This document shows positions 1-12,179 of a stretch of DNA of 64,000 bases, one piece after another (position 1 is the first letter of the stretch; every line of letters starts with the position of its first letter). The DNA lies in NCBI GenBank assembly GCA_037833965.1, contig AP031352.1, positions 8,412,501-8,476,500 of the forward strand. The letters are read 5' to 3'. This stretch comes from Marchantia polymorpha subsp. ruderalis (lineage: Eukaryota; Streptophyta; Marchantiopsida; Marchantiales; Marchantiaceae). The translations under genes were made by a program, and so were the position numbers. Under the pieces are notes generated by a model. It saw nothing but the letters and a program-made list of their open reading frames with translations, had not been told where the DNA came from and made no database searches.

Positions 1-1400
1 CCGAGATCTTAACTCGTCCTCCTTCTCATCATCATCATCCAACCTCCGTGACTTCCTGCCCTCAACCTTCTCCACGGCAGACTCGAAGCAACGAAATCCG
101 ATCCACGGCCACTCGTGACACCGTCCGGATCCTGTAATCCCTAAGCCATTGCACCGACCTGTCCTCTCCGGGGCATCCCCAACGAACAACGCCCAACTTC
201 CTCCACCGACCTATTCAGCACTCACAGAGACATCAAAAGATGTGGGCACGACGAGGAAAGCCTTCACAAACGCGGCAGCGAGACACGCAGCCCGCCTAAC
301 GAGTAACAGATCCCGACCCGCGGAAGGAACGACCCAAGGCACCCGACAACGCAGACCAGCGCACAGCGCATCCGTTGTGCAAGAAACCGCAACTGCACGG
401 CAAGTCACCACGAGCGATCGATCAGCCGAGACGAGACGAGGCGAGGCGAGGCGAGACGAGATCCGATCGAAGACCAGACCGTGCGAAACGCATGAGAGAA
501 TGAGAGGGCAGTAAGGGACAGCCAGACAGACAGACAGACACGCAGAGAGCCGTCGAGAGGGCGGGAGAGGGCGGGGCGATCGAGAAGCGCGCTGTGACCC
601 CAGGAACAAGAGAGGAAGGAGAAGAAGAAGGGAAGAAAAGAAGACGCACACGCCAGACGAAGGCGACGAGCACAAGCACGAGCGCAAGCAGCACGATGAG
701 GACGCCGCGGGCCAGACCGAAGCTAAAACTAAATCGGGGAGTCAGGGCGACGCGACGCGAGGCGAGAATGAGAACAGAGAGCGCAGGGGAGGGGAGGGGA
801 GGGGAGGGGATGGCAGCGGGAGCGGGAGCGCGGAGCGGGAAGCGGGAGGCTGGGGCCGCCGAGACGATGGATGAGGAGGGACGAGCGCGGAGCAAGCGCA
901 GGCGCTGCCAGAAAAGAGCGCGTCTTCTTGTGACATCCATTATGTCGCGCCATACCATCGCATCGCAGCCCATCATGCCATGCAATCCACATGATTCTGT
1001 GCCCCGTCCTCTACATACTGTATTAAGCCTCGCATTTAATACGATTTCCTTCCCCGTCTTTCTTCCCTTGCTCTACCTGCTTCCCTGTCCCATCGAGGCA
1101 CCTACGGTTTTATATTTTGGCTTCCCTCGTCGTCCAGGCCCATCACTCCTTAAGCACGACACTTTATATATAACGATCCATTATTGCGCAGCTGAACCAG
1201 TCAGCATTGGCGGATTTCGACGAGTCTCCTCCTCCCTTTTTGCCACTTCTTGTGGTCCTCTTTTGAGAGGACTTTCCCTACAGTGTCATTGGCCGCATCA
1301 TCGGCAGTGTTGGGCTTTGATGCATTTTTTGTGTTATAGATTCTTCCATATGCTCATCCTCATACATTTATTGAAAGACCAAATCATATTTCAATCTTGA
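1..1400 (-). promoter_or_regulatory. Possible promoter and long 5' leader of a minus-strand gene lying off the left edge
   Basis: This stretch is GC-rich and strongly purine-biased on the + strand from about 420 to 900, so it is CT-rich on the - strand, as plant 5' leaders often are. A TATA-like TATAAAA reads on the - strand at 1108-1114. Open frames exist on both strands but show low-complexity Arg/Ser/Pro/Leu translations with no recognisable domain, so I do not call a protein. A run of five GGGGA units lies at 786-810. The assignment to a leftward gene is inference; the coding part would be outside the window. Confidence 0.3.
786..810. repeat. (GGGGA)5 G-rich run, potential G-quadruplex
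   Basis: Five consecutive GGGGA units are visible on the + strand. Four or more G-tracts separated by one base meet the usual sequence rule for a quadruplex. It lies in the putative leader or promoter region. Confidence 0.75.
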
Positions 1401-3820
1401 CAGTTTTTTTTCTTTGAATATTTCTTTTGAAAAGTTAATATCTACAGGCATGTTCATTTACGATTTTTTGCCGTTGCATATGAACAGATTACTTCTAATG
1501 TTTTCTACGTACATATTCTTCTGACCGCCACCTTTGAAGATCCTGTTCTTGTCATGTATACCACTTGAATTGTGATGAAGGAAAGCCAAGGTCTTAGAAA
1601 GTCATAGTGGCAAGCTAAATTTAACTCTATTTGGGTAATTTTCGCTTGCAAACGATTTAAAGTACTATTGATTAAGAATTACTCTTCTTTGGGTAAGCGC
1701 ATCTTTCTTGCTACCGCCGCCCCCCGCCTTATAGTGATGAAAATCTTTCTAACATATAAAAACACATTTTACATTAACTACTTTATGCCCTCATGCTTTC
1801 TTGGCTGGGGCTCGGCTTCTTCATTGCATTAACTCATGCCTCCATTCACGGCATGTCACATACCAAAGAGGGCTCCAATCCTTCACTAAGTCACACATTT
1901 TCCCCTATACTGCTCTTCCCCATCACTCAATTCCGGTGTATACCTTTTGCCCGCATCCTTCTCTTCATTCACCCGTCACCATCCGACTTCTCCCCCGAGG
2001 CCACTATCCCAATCCGAATTAAAGCGTTAACGTCTTATTCACTAGCATTTAAAATACAAAACTTGTCTTTCAGTTTACTTTTTTGTTCAAAGTACAACTC
2101 AATATACTGGATCATAGAGAAATACAATTCTCGAAAGTTCTAAGTATACAAGGTTATCTCTCCGTTCACTCAAAGGTATTAAAATCTTCAAGAGTTAAAT
2201 CTTAAAGTCTTCATAGTTTTGCTTTGAATACATCAGTCTATATCTCACATGATTTGTGAAAGAAATATATAATTTGATGCATGAAAATAAAAACCAAAGA
2301 AAATTTTTCATATTAAAAAATTATAAAATGAAAATGAGTTTATATATTAGATAAAAATAATGTAATATCTGAAAGGGTCCATGATATATATCATTTGAAC
2401 ATTGTTGTATGTGTACATATGATCAATAACTTGCATTAGTTAAAGTGAGACTTGAAATTTGAAGTATGAATGGTTTTAAGAATGGACACTATCACAGAGA
2501 ATTGAAGGTTTGCAAAACTGCAAACAAGCATGTATATTGTATATGTACTATATTCAATTAGAAATATTGTTTTATAAGATTCGGACACTATAACAGTCAA
2601 ATGAGATCATTTAATTTTATCTTGATATTCTTAATTTTTTCTTTATTTAAAATTTGAAATACGTCAGGTTTCCTTTTTATACTATTCAGACTAAATTCTT
2701 TACAAACTGCACTATAAGACAAAGCTCATTACACAAACAACAGATTTCATTCGAAATAAGATAATACATCTTTAAAGTCCAAATTATAATAAAATTCTTC
2801 AGAAATTGTATGCTGAAATTTAACTATACGTAAAACACTTTCTAGTGTTCAGGAAATATTAACTGTAGATTTATAATTCCAAATTATATAAATCCATTTA
2901 TCTAAAGTGAATGATGCAACCTAGTTCTCATTCCTAACATCATCATACTTATCTAAATTGACGTAATTGAATGATGGGTATCAGGGTGTCCCCAAAACAT
3001 GACATTTTCAATTTCTAATAATTATAAATTTTACTAAATTTGATTCAAATAATACCATCAGATCTAACTCATTGACTTCTTGATAGAATTTTATATCTGA
3101 TAGTTGCAATTGTTCAGACAAACTTTGAGTTAAACTTTTAGATAACTTTAAAAATTCATATACACTTCAACTTGCAAGATGGATTGAATTGATCCAAGCA
3201 TTTACAAGCACAACCCATAATATCCTTGAGCTAATTTTTTGTTAATATTGTTATCAGATTCATTGATTTTAATTAAAAATCATTTGTAATTACTTGATTG
3301 CCCTTTCAATCTCAAATACATTTTTTTATCAAAATTTAATTACTTTGCAATTGTTGATATCATATAAGTATCTTCTACGTTATTTTTAACTTTGTTATTT
3401 CATTGCATACAACATAAAATGTTCAATTTATCATAGAATTTATTTATATTTATCATTATTGTAAGGTATGTAGTTTTATAGAAATTCAGGAGGTAATTTA
3501 TGAAAATGTAAATTTCTTATATAATATTATTTTCAATATTTTCACATATATGTAAGAAAAAAAATCTGTTGAACTCAACAAAAAAACAGAACAAGTAGAA
3601 TAGATAGATTTTTTAATTTAACACGTAAACAGATTTGGAATTCATGTCATTTAAAACTTAAGACATTGAAATTTAACAAGTTGAATGTTATAAAAGTATG
3701 TTTAAATTTAACATAAGATTGATCAAATTTAGGATAGATTACTTCACAATTTTTAAACATGTAATTTAATTTTTCTTATTCATATTTTATTAATAGAATA
3801 AAAAATTGTCAGAATTTTTT

Positions 3821-3923
3821 CTTGCATAAATCAAAGAATGAAATGTTCATAAGAATATATATATATGGACGGTATTGATAATTGATTTTACTTATGAACA
3901 TTTCTTGCTATGATTTATGCAAG
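3821..3923. repeat. Inverted repeat, 33-nt arms around a 37-nt AT-rich loop
   Basis: Arms 3821-3853 and 3891-3923 are near-perfect reverse complements, with a few mismatches in the middle and exact outer ends (CTTGCATAAATC / GATTTATGCAAG). Size and AT-richness suit a small MITE-like or foldback remnant. Confidence 0.7.
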
Positions 3924-4667
3924 TAAAAAGTCAGAACGTTTTGTTATTCTAATATAGTATGTTTGTGGTATGATAGGTTGTATATAGCATTGTACCATAA
4001 GAAAGAGTACAATTTAACTGACTTCAAATTTTCTTGAATTCAAATACTACTATTTTAATGAAAATTGCCAGAAAATTCATTCAGTTTTGTTTCAATGCTT
4101 AGTCATGTATAAATTTTTTATGGTATATCATGGTACTTAGTGTAATAAAAATGATCGAACCTTTTTTGTATATATGTTAATTCAAATGATTTTAATAATT
4201 ATTACATATATAGCTATGGTAAAATAGATTTGTTTGGGTAGACGTTATCACTTATGTACAGAATTGAAATTTCGGATGCATAAATATAGCTAAGAACCAT
4301 TTTTCAAAATATACAACCAGTAATTACATTACATATAAGAATATTGATTTTAAATTTAAAAATAAAAAACATTCTTTTCATGTAAGAAAACGAGATTGAT
4401 TAATTTAATCATTATGAAACAAGTTTACGATATATGCATTTTGCTCGACATATATAAATTGTGTGTTAATTTTTTTGTAAATCAAATTTCATATCTATGA
4501 TATCAATCACAATTAAACAACACAGGGATCTACATAAGCATTAAAAGAAGAATATGTAAAAAATATTTTAAAAACCATCAAAATACTTTAGATGCTTTAT
4601 TAAAATGTCAATATCATGTTAGCTATAGCTAATCTCATGAATAATTCAAATATCAATTCAAAGATTC

Positions 4668-4692
4668 ATATATATATATATATATATATATA
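4668..4692. repeat. (TA)n microsatellite
   Basis: Uninterrupted alternating A and T over about 25 bases. Confidence 0.9.
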
Positions 4693-4882
4693 CACCTGAA
4701 TTCCGGAGTTTAAAAGCTTATAATGAGGATTTTTTTTATGATTTATACATATATGTAGTTGATATAAATGTTAATGTTTTTACAAATATTATCTTCTAAT
4801 AGTGTGTATATATATAAGAATGATATAAGCTTTATAATATAACTTTTTATCACTGGAAAAAACAGCGAAATATTAGTTTTAA

Positions 4883-4943
4883 AGCTCATAGCCTATGAGC
4901 TTCTTAGCATAATCACCTATGAGTCAAAGGTAATTATGCTAAG
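4883..4943. repeat. Two adjacent short inverted repeats
   Basis: AGCTCATA (4883-4890) pairs with TATGAGCT (4894-4901). Immediately after it, 4903-4917 pairs with 4929-4943 (CTTAGCATAATCACC against GGTAATTATGCTAAG, one mismatch). The two hairpins abut. Confidence 0.65.
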
Positions 4944-6300
4944 TACAAATATTTTGACAAATTGGGAAAAACAATTCAAAAATTATTTTTATATCGATTA
5001 TTTTCATTATTGTTATATTAATGATTTAATTATATTTTTTTAATAGTTTATTTGTATTACCAGTTATTTTTTACTATATAAAATTCACACTGAATTAAAG
5101 ATAAAAAATTAATACTCAGCTTTAATTTAATTTCAATCAAATTTTTGAAATTTAAAATATTTTCTGATTTATCTATCTTAAATTCCACATTTGAGGTATA
5201 CTCTTAATTTTTTAATATTTTTTCTTAGCCATTAAAAATACTGAAATTTTATGATAAATGAAATTAAGTTTATTTCCAACAAATATTTGAATATATAGAA
5301 ACTTTTTAATCGAGAATTATGTGAATAAACTTTGATACATTAATTATGATTATATTACACAATTAAATTTTTTTTCTAAACGTGTCTATGATTTCTAATT
5401 GAACCTTCATGAATTTCAACAATTTAAATGACAATTTTATTTGAATTGAAAAAATATAAGGATCTACATATAGTTTGCTTTGGATAGTTGACATCGAACA
5501 CTAAATTTTATTTTATTTGATTTCTTACATTCAAGGAAAATATTGTTGATATGAAATACGTGGTACATTTAATACGAAATTATTATAAATATCAATAATA
5601 TTTAAATATATAACCTAATCCTTTTACATAATTGTCTACATTTACGATAATGGTGAATTGATAAATGATGCTCTTACCGTCATTTTCAAGTTAGAAATTT
5701 GAAACAAAAATATATAACCACATCATTTGCAAATCACACCAATCAAATACAAAGTTATTATAACAAGCATATAATTTTATGATATTTTTTATGATATTCA
5801 GGAAACCCAAGTTTCTCAGAGTGTCATCCATTCCTTTTTTCACAGTATCCAAATACTGTAGCATTACATTGACATTCTCGAATTCCTCAAGATTGGCATC
5901 AAATCAGTTGATAATATAACTTGTCAATATTGAGATCTAGTTTATGACCATATATAATAACCAAAATATCCAGATTATAAGATTGATTATGTTCGTAATG
6001 TTTTTTGTGAATATATTGAATCTCATTAATTATAATTTATTGAAGTTTATCTCTAAATTTACATGTCGATCGTGACATATTTGATATCATCTCTAAATGA
6101 CTGTAAGCAAGATAACCATATGTAAAAAATTCATCACTCCGTTCAGTGAATTGACATGAAAATGATGATTTATCGAATGAAACATGTCAATGAATAATAG
6201 TTTCTTACAATAGAATGTTGCAGACAACAAGATATTGTAATTATGCTATATGTTTGGTCCATAATACACATTCACAATGTCCACTGTCAACTCTAGAGAA

Positions 6301-7800
6301 CGAGATTATTGACTGGGTGGTGTGATACATGCTTTTAGATGTAGAGTGCATCTGGCCAGATAATGGAAATTATGTTCTCTGTCTATCTCCTCAAATCCCG
6401 TGGAGTGAGTCTTTTGTTTTCGCTTGCACATTACTCCAAATGGAGCCTATGAGTAACCCCGAAGTGTCTACTTTTGGTACTAGACCTGTCACATGTTCGA
6501 GAGGGTGTACTTTGAATGTATCTACTGTATCTTGGTCTGTATTCCACGTCTCCGATTTCCCCACTTCGTATCGAAGGCACCGCCATTGTTCGTAATAAGA
6601 CTATGTCGACCAACCCGCAATTGACGTATCGAAAGCGAGACAATCGTGGCGCTGTTTGCGGCAGCCGAGTAAGGGGAGGAGGAAATTTGCGAAAAGGAGC
6701 TCCAATGTCCGGGGTGGTGGGGAGATAAGTACTGCCGCCGTGTCACCCTGCGACCCGCCCCGCCTGTGGAGAAAGAATCACAGGAAGATCCACTGAAATG
6801 GGATGGAGTTTCGAGTCGGAGTTCGTAGTGGTCTCCATTGACCTTCTTTGATTTACTCTGAAAATAACTGAGACTTGTCACACGGTGAAGGCTCGCTCGC
6901 CATTTCCATTTCTGTTCAACGACGACGCCCACCAAAAGCTGATGTGTCTCCTGTCTGGGTGTCGCTATTTGCGCTCTCGGAGGGCGTTCATGACAGGTGT
7001 GTTTTACTTATGAAGAATAGACAAATGTTGACAAAGTTCGGACCATCTTTGAATAGCGGTGTCCAGCACTAGCCCATTGGAAGGTCGTTCTGTTCCAACA
7101 TTGGTATCCTTGAAGTCAGTACAGCAGTCTTAGTGTCGTGCAATTGGCAATTTTGTGAAGCTAACTCGAGGATGTTTTGTCCAACTGAAAGACGACACAT
7201 GCCATCCGAACGTTGACAGTAAAATTGGTCGTTTTTCGTCTGCGCCTGCCAACCGCAGTGTAGTTTCTCTGGTCTGTAAGGGCAGCTCATCCCCATGGCC
7301 TGTTTTGCGAAGTGTGTAGGTCGGAATGGGTAACAATTTGATCTGATTAGCTATCCCTCATAACTTGCAACGTGTTCTTGGCCCACCATGTAGGGTCTTT
7401 TCTCCACGGTGGATTGTTCTCGTCTCAGTTCCCGCTCTCAGGGTTGTGACCCTGAGTGTCATTCCAAATTGAGTACATGTGGGCAATTCAACCGCCCCAG
7501 CAAAGTTTGGACAATGGGCCCAGCTGTGAACTCTCATGGACCTGGTATAGGTGTGAGCGCGTCTCTTGAATTACTGCCAATCGAGGTACACCACGCATGC
7601 TTTGTTTCCTCATCGTGGACGGTGGAGGATGCAAGACTTAAACATTCTGCTCTTTCTAGTGGATAATATTCTAATTCACTTCAAAAGACGTAAGGTTTGA
7701 AAATTCTCTGCAGTCATCTTGCTGAGTAAAGCTGAGTATCTGAAACTTGGCGAGTATTGTGCGTAATTAGTGATTATTAACAAGAAAGCCAGCGAGCAGG
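6301..7800. other. Unassigned GC-balanced region upstream of the F-box/LRR gene
   Basis: The composition changes sharply from the AT-rich island. Short open frames occur on both strands (for example 6522-6935 minus), but none shows a recognisable domain. It probably holds the promoter and leader of the gene starting at 7863. A short upstream ATG frame (7801-7887) overlaps that gene's start out of frame. Confidence 0.35.
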
Positions 7801-7862
7801 ATGGAATCATCAAGAATTGAAACTACTGTGTTCACGAGCATGATACGATTATTCTTTCATCA

Positions 7863-10800
7863 ATGGTGGTCGGACTGCAGATTTTGACTCGGATCCTGAG
7901 CTTGATACGTACTCATGACTTAACTAGAGCTGCTCAAGCATGTAAAGCTCTCAGTGATGCCTGCGACAGGTGAATATTCTTGCCGGACATCTTACTTTCC
8001 AGTTCTGCAATGAAGAGAACCCGGATGTGCTGGTTATGCCATCTCTGTTGTTCAATATTTCCAATGTTCGGAATAGTTATAGGTATAAGTTTCGCGAGTT
8101 TCACATTGTGCATATGTACCTCCAAATTCACTCATTATTGTTTCTGTCGGCTACGACGATATTGGATACTCGGTATATACCGAAATCGATAGTGGACGTC
8201 GGGAGACGTCAGATTCACTTCATTTATTGAGTAATTTTGCAGGACTGACAAATGCTCGATGTCATCTTATTTCACGCCGAAATTTTGTTTCTTTTCCTCG
8301 TTTCCTTTTCAGTCGTCGAGTATCTGGAATACGAGGAAATCTCGTAATTTAGCTCCAGTTTTCTGATCGCTGATAGCTAATGTTAACTTGTGCAGAGTGA
8401 TAGGAACGCTTACTCATTTGGATCTGAAAAACGTGGGAGCTAATTTGGATGATTTTACATTCTCCAAATTGTCCAAGAAACTAGGGCCAAATCTAAAAAG
8501 CCTAGATGTGGTACATTCCTTTTCGACTAGGAGAGGAGTCTTCACCCTTGATTCACGAAAGATTGTGAAGTTTTGTCTCGACGATTAATTTTCTAGTTAA
8601 TTTTTGGACGTTCATTGGGCTGCGTTGAAATGTTTGATGTGTATTTCCCGTTTCTTCGACTCTGAATATTTCCTCCGGGTCGATTTTCTGGCACAGGATT
8701 GTTGGCATCTCTCCGAGGACTCACTCAAAAATCTGCCCAAAGGGCTCGAAGAACTTGCTCTCTGTGGATGTGATCTTCATACCAGTAGAATCATCAGCAA
8801 TGTCATTGATAGCACTCGTGGGAGTCTACGTCGCTTCGCCTGGTCAGGCTTTGGATGTACTCCATCAGCAGGTGCCTTCGAGCGGCTTTTATTCAACTCA
8901 CCGTAAGCATCTCTAATATCTCAAATCTATAGATGTCAGCTGAAGATTCAAGATTCAAGATTCGTTTCTGCAGGCTGCGCTCTAGTTCTCACAGAGCCTA
9001 TTAGATAGAACATATAGAGCCGTGAGGCATTATTGCGATACAAACTTTGGTATATCAAACGTGAGATAAGATTCCATGTCTTTTTATGTGAAAAGATCTG
9101 ACCGAGGGCACTTTGTGTGTTCTTGGACATAGCAGGAATCTGACATCTTTCAGGATTGACAGCCTGATTCAAAACATCGACGTCAACGTAGTTGTTCGTG
9201 CTATGGCAGATTTGTGTCCTTTTGTGAATGATTTGAGTGCCTTCGATTTAACCATGGTGAGTTCTCCCAGAATTCAGGGTGGTTGTAATTCCTTTCAAAA
9301 ATTTGCTTGAGTGCTGTCCACTCAAGTAGTGATGTCTCTGTGAAGAAATGTATACTTCACGATGTGGTTGAGAATTGTTCCATCTTCCGCTGTATGAGGT
9401 CGAAGAAATCAACGTTCAAGTTTCTCCTCGTTTTTCTTTCCGCGTTGATATGTGCATATTGTTTCAAGAAAACCCTGAATGTGGTACATTTGTGACAGAA
9501 CACTTTGTTATGTGCGTGGACTAAACATCGGTTAAATTCGTTAATAGTCAGCATTTTAATCAAACTTTTATCGTTTTGCCGCAAAATCTTTGGCCATTAC
9601 AGTAAATTATGACCAATGTGTATATTTTGCAGGAAACCTTTTCCTACATCAAGCAACGTGGAACTCAGCTGAAGAAATTGCGACACAAAAGGACTCTGGG
9701 TTCATCAATGGGGATAACCGATGCATCCTTAGTTACGATAACGCTGATGTGCCCAAGTCTTGAAGAACTCAATCTTGTCGACGAATGTTTTCTGCCTACT
9801 GGAGTGGAGGTACGCCTTCAGAAGCATTTAGAAGGCATTGAAGGAAATTCACTCTTATCGACTACCCGCAAACTGGAGAAATAAGTGAGAAAGTTCAGAG
9901 ATCATTTTCCTGTCGACTCCTGATGATGACTTCATAAGAGAACTTCAGCCTTGCCAGTGTGGTGTAGGCCGCCGGTTGACGTGTAAGCTGAAATCCACGA
10001 ATGCTCACATATTTTGTGATTTGTAGAATTTTCTGACGGACACGGGATTGCTCGTGTTGGCTGAAAGAGCAGCCACATTGCGGAAATTGAAACTGAAGCT
10101 GGCCCGCCCTGAAGTTGCTGAGCTATGCTCGGAAGTTGCCGTGATGGAATGTAGGAATACTTCATGCAATTGAAGCCTGCCCTTTGATAGTACACTGGAT
10201 GCAGTTACTCGTGTGATTGCTGTCGGTCCAATGCGATACACGCATGCATTGTTGCAATCTGTTGTACTTGGAAAGTTAATGTAGGCATCCAGCTTCATGC
10301 AGCGTCATCGGCTAATACTAAGTAAGAACTGATGGTTGAATGGACCTGGCAGTGGCGAGTCTTTGCGGCAAGCTTACTCACGTGGAGTTGATTAATTTCA
10401 AGCGGCTGAGCGACCCACCAGCGTATGAGCTTATTCAGGTTGTCTAATAGATTCTTGATGTTTCAAGCAAGAAGATACTGCCTGTAAATCGAAATATGAT
10501 GTCAGATTATCACTGTGGGAAGTTGTGTATATACTTATGTATTAATAACGGTGCAACAGAGATGCCCAAGGTTAGTGGAGGTGGATTTCAGTTACAGCTC
10601 AATTACCGATGCAACTCTTGAACTCCTCTCGGAACATTGCAAAGGGATCCGTACCGTGCGTGTGAAGGGTTGTCGATTGGTATGCTCTCCTTCCAAAAAG
10701 TTCTGAAGAATAGTTGGAAGTATTCTTGTGCTTTAAGTCGAGATTTATCAAGCTGTTGCTAACGATGACATTGTTGTGTATTCGAAAGTCTAAAACTCGC

Positions 10801-12179
10801 TTTAACTGCTCATGTAAATCCCTTTCATCGATTACCTTCAGCTTGATTGAGCATTTTTATGTTGATATGGACAGCTGACATCCAGAGGGTTGCGAGCATT
10901 GGAGCTCTGTGGATCACTCGAAGTACTCAATGCAGGATCGGCATCAGGGTTTTCGGATTCAGTAATTTCAACGATCTGCTCCGGAAATCCGAACCTCAAA
11001 ATTCTTGTAAGCAGCTTCAACTTCTATCAAATAATGATCTTGAAGTGTGAAGTTCTGCATGTATTTTTCTTCCTGTTTGTCTCTCTCTTCAGTTGTATCT
11101 TTGCAAAGCGGTCCTAACTACACCTTCTGGTAATATTAAACTCGAGGACACCTTGGTACGTTGCGAGTGCATTTGCGAAGAGCTGATTTACGAAGTCGCT
11201 GTTATGGCTCGACTCGCCACCCAGTTGCCTGCCAGTGTCCAGTTGATAGATTATGTGTAACTAGAGGATTATATAATGTTAGTAGATGTTGTTCAACATG
11301 AGTTCGTGAGAAGTTTACCTCGCAGTTGTGTTTACCGCTTTCTCTCGGAATATTTATTGCAATCATAGTTGGAAATGCGCTCGAGAGCACCGTTCGAATT
11401 CTTATAATTTTGTTGTTGGTTGATGCGTGATCGGCGTCGCAGGTACTTAGTTTTGCTCCGCTGACAGACAATGCGTTGAAGCACATTTCCATGTGCCATC
11501 ACATGCAGGGGCTTGCAATTCATGAGTGCAACAGGATCACGAATGTCGGCCTTAACGTGATTGCCAAAGGGTTCGTTTAAACAAATTGGCCATAGACGTT
11601 TTGTCATTGCATTGTGCCTTCTCTTCTTTGAACAAAGAGGCCATTCTCGAGAGGGAATTCTGTTTCAACTTGTTTATTGTACGCATACTCGTACATATCA
11701 TAATCATCCCATCATGATGTTGTCTCAGGTGTCCCCAACTGCGTTTCGTGTCGTTCAGCTATTGTGAACGTATTACAGATGCAGGGGTCATCGCATTGGC
11801 AGAAGGCTGCTCACAACTAATGAAAGTACAGTTAGATGGGTGTAAACTTCTCTCTAACCCGTGTGTCCGGGCTCTATGCCAAAAGGCTCCGAGGTTGCGG
11901 TACCTTAGCATGAACCAATGTCCAAAGCTCTCTGACGATGTGTTCCAACACCTCCTGGATGGTGCCTCTTTGCGCTTTATCGTATTGGGAAGGTATTTTA
12001 AACCTTTCTCTCACGGTTTCTCTATCTGGCTTGTGCATTATGGTGCAGGCAAACGATTGACTGTCAACATAGACTTCTTTCTTTTAACTTGAATATAGAC
12101 GTTGTTATTCTGGTTGAATCCTAACAGGGCTTCTCGTTTGTCGTTAACGTCTTTGGATCAGCCCAAAACTGTCAACTGA
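7863..12179 (+). CDS. F-box/LRR-repeat protein, 13 exons, 564 aa
   Basis: Exons by reading and splice sites: 7863-7969, 8396-8510, 8697-8902, 9136-9256, 9633-9809, 10027-10150, 10353-10438, 10560-10679, 10875-11006, 11093-11155, 11443-11570, 11729-11992, 12128-12179. All joins are GT/AG and keep frame (1695 nt with stop). The N-terminus (residues 1-36: LQILTRILSLIRTHDL, then ACKALSDACDR) resembles a short F-box. The rest is leucine-rich repeats of the cysteine-containing FBXL/AMN1 type, for example LVEVDFSYSSITDATL near residue 317 and LRFVSFSYCERITDAG near 463. Proteins of this class are usually substrate receptors of SCF ubiquitin ligases, with the LRR solenoid binding the substrate. The start is the ATG before the F-box; an in-frame stop at 7818-7820 blocks further upstream extension. 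The out-of-frame upstream ATG at 7801 may dampen translation. The F-box lacks a clear LP start, so SKP1 binding is inferred. No closer orthologue can be named. Confidence 0.85.

Larger units (their letters stand above)
1401..6300. other. AT-rich gene-free island
   Basis: About 4.9 kb of very AT-rich DNA with no reading frame above noise apart from a short unrecognised one near 1793-2143. It contains a TA microsatellite (4668-4692) and inverted repeats at 3821-3923 and 4883-4943. It probably consists of decayed repeats, but no superfamily can be recognised by eye. Confidence 0.6.

Noticed and set aside
211-985. Overlapping minus-strand frames at the left end
   Set aside because: Low-complexity Ser/Arg/Pro/Leu translations from CT-rich DNA. 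They look like a leader, not protein.
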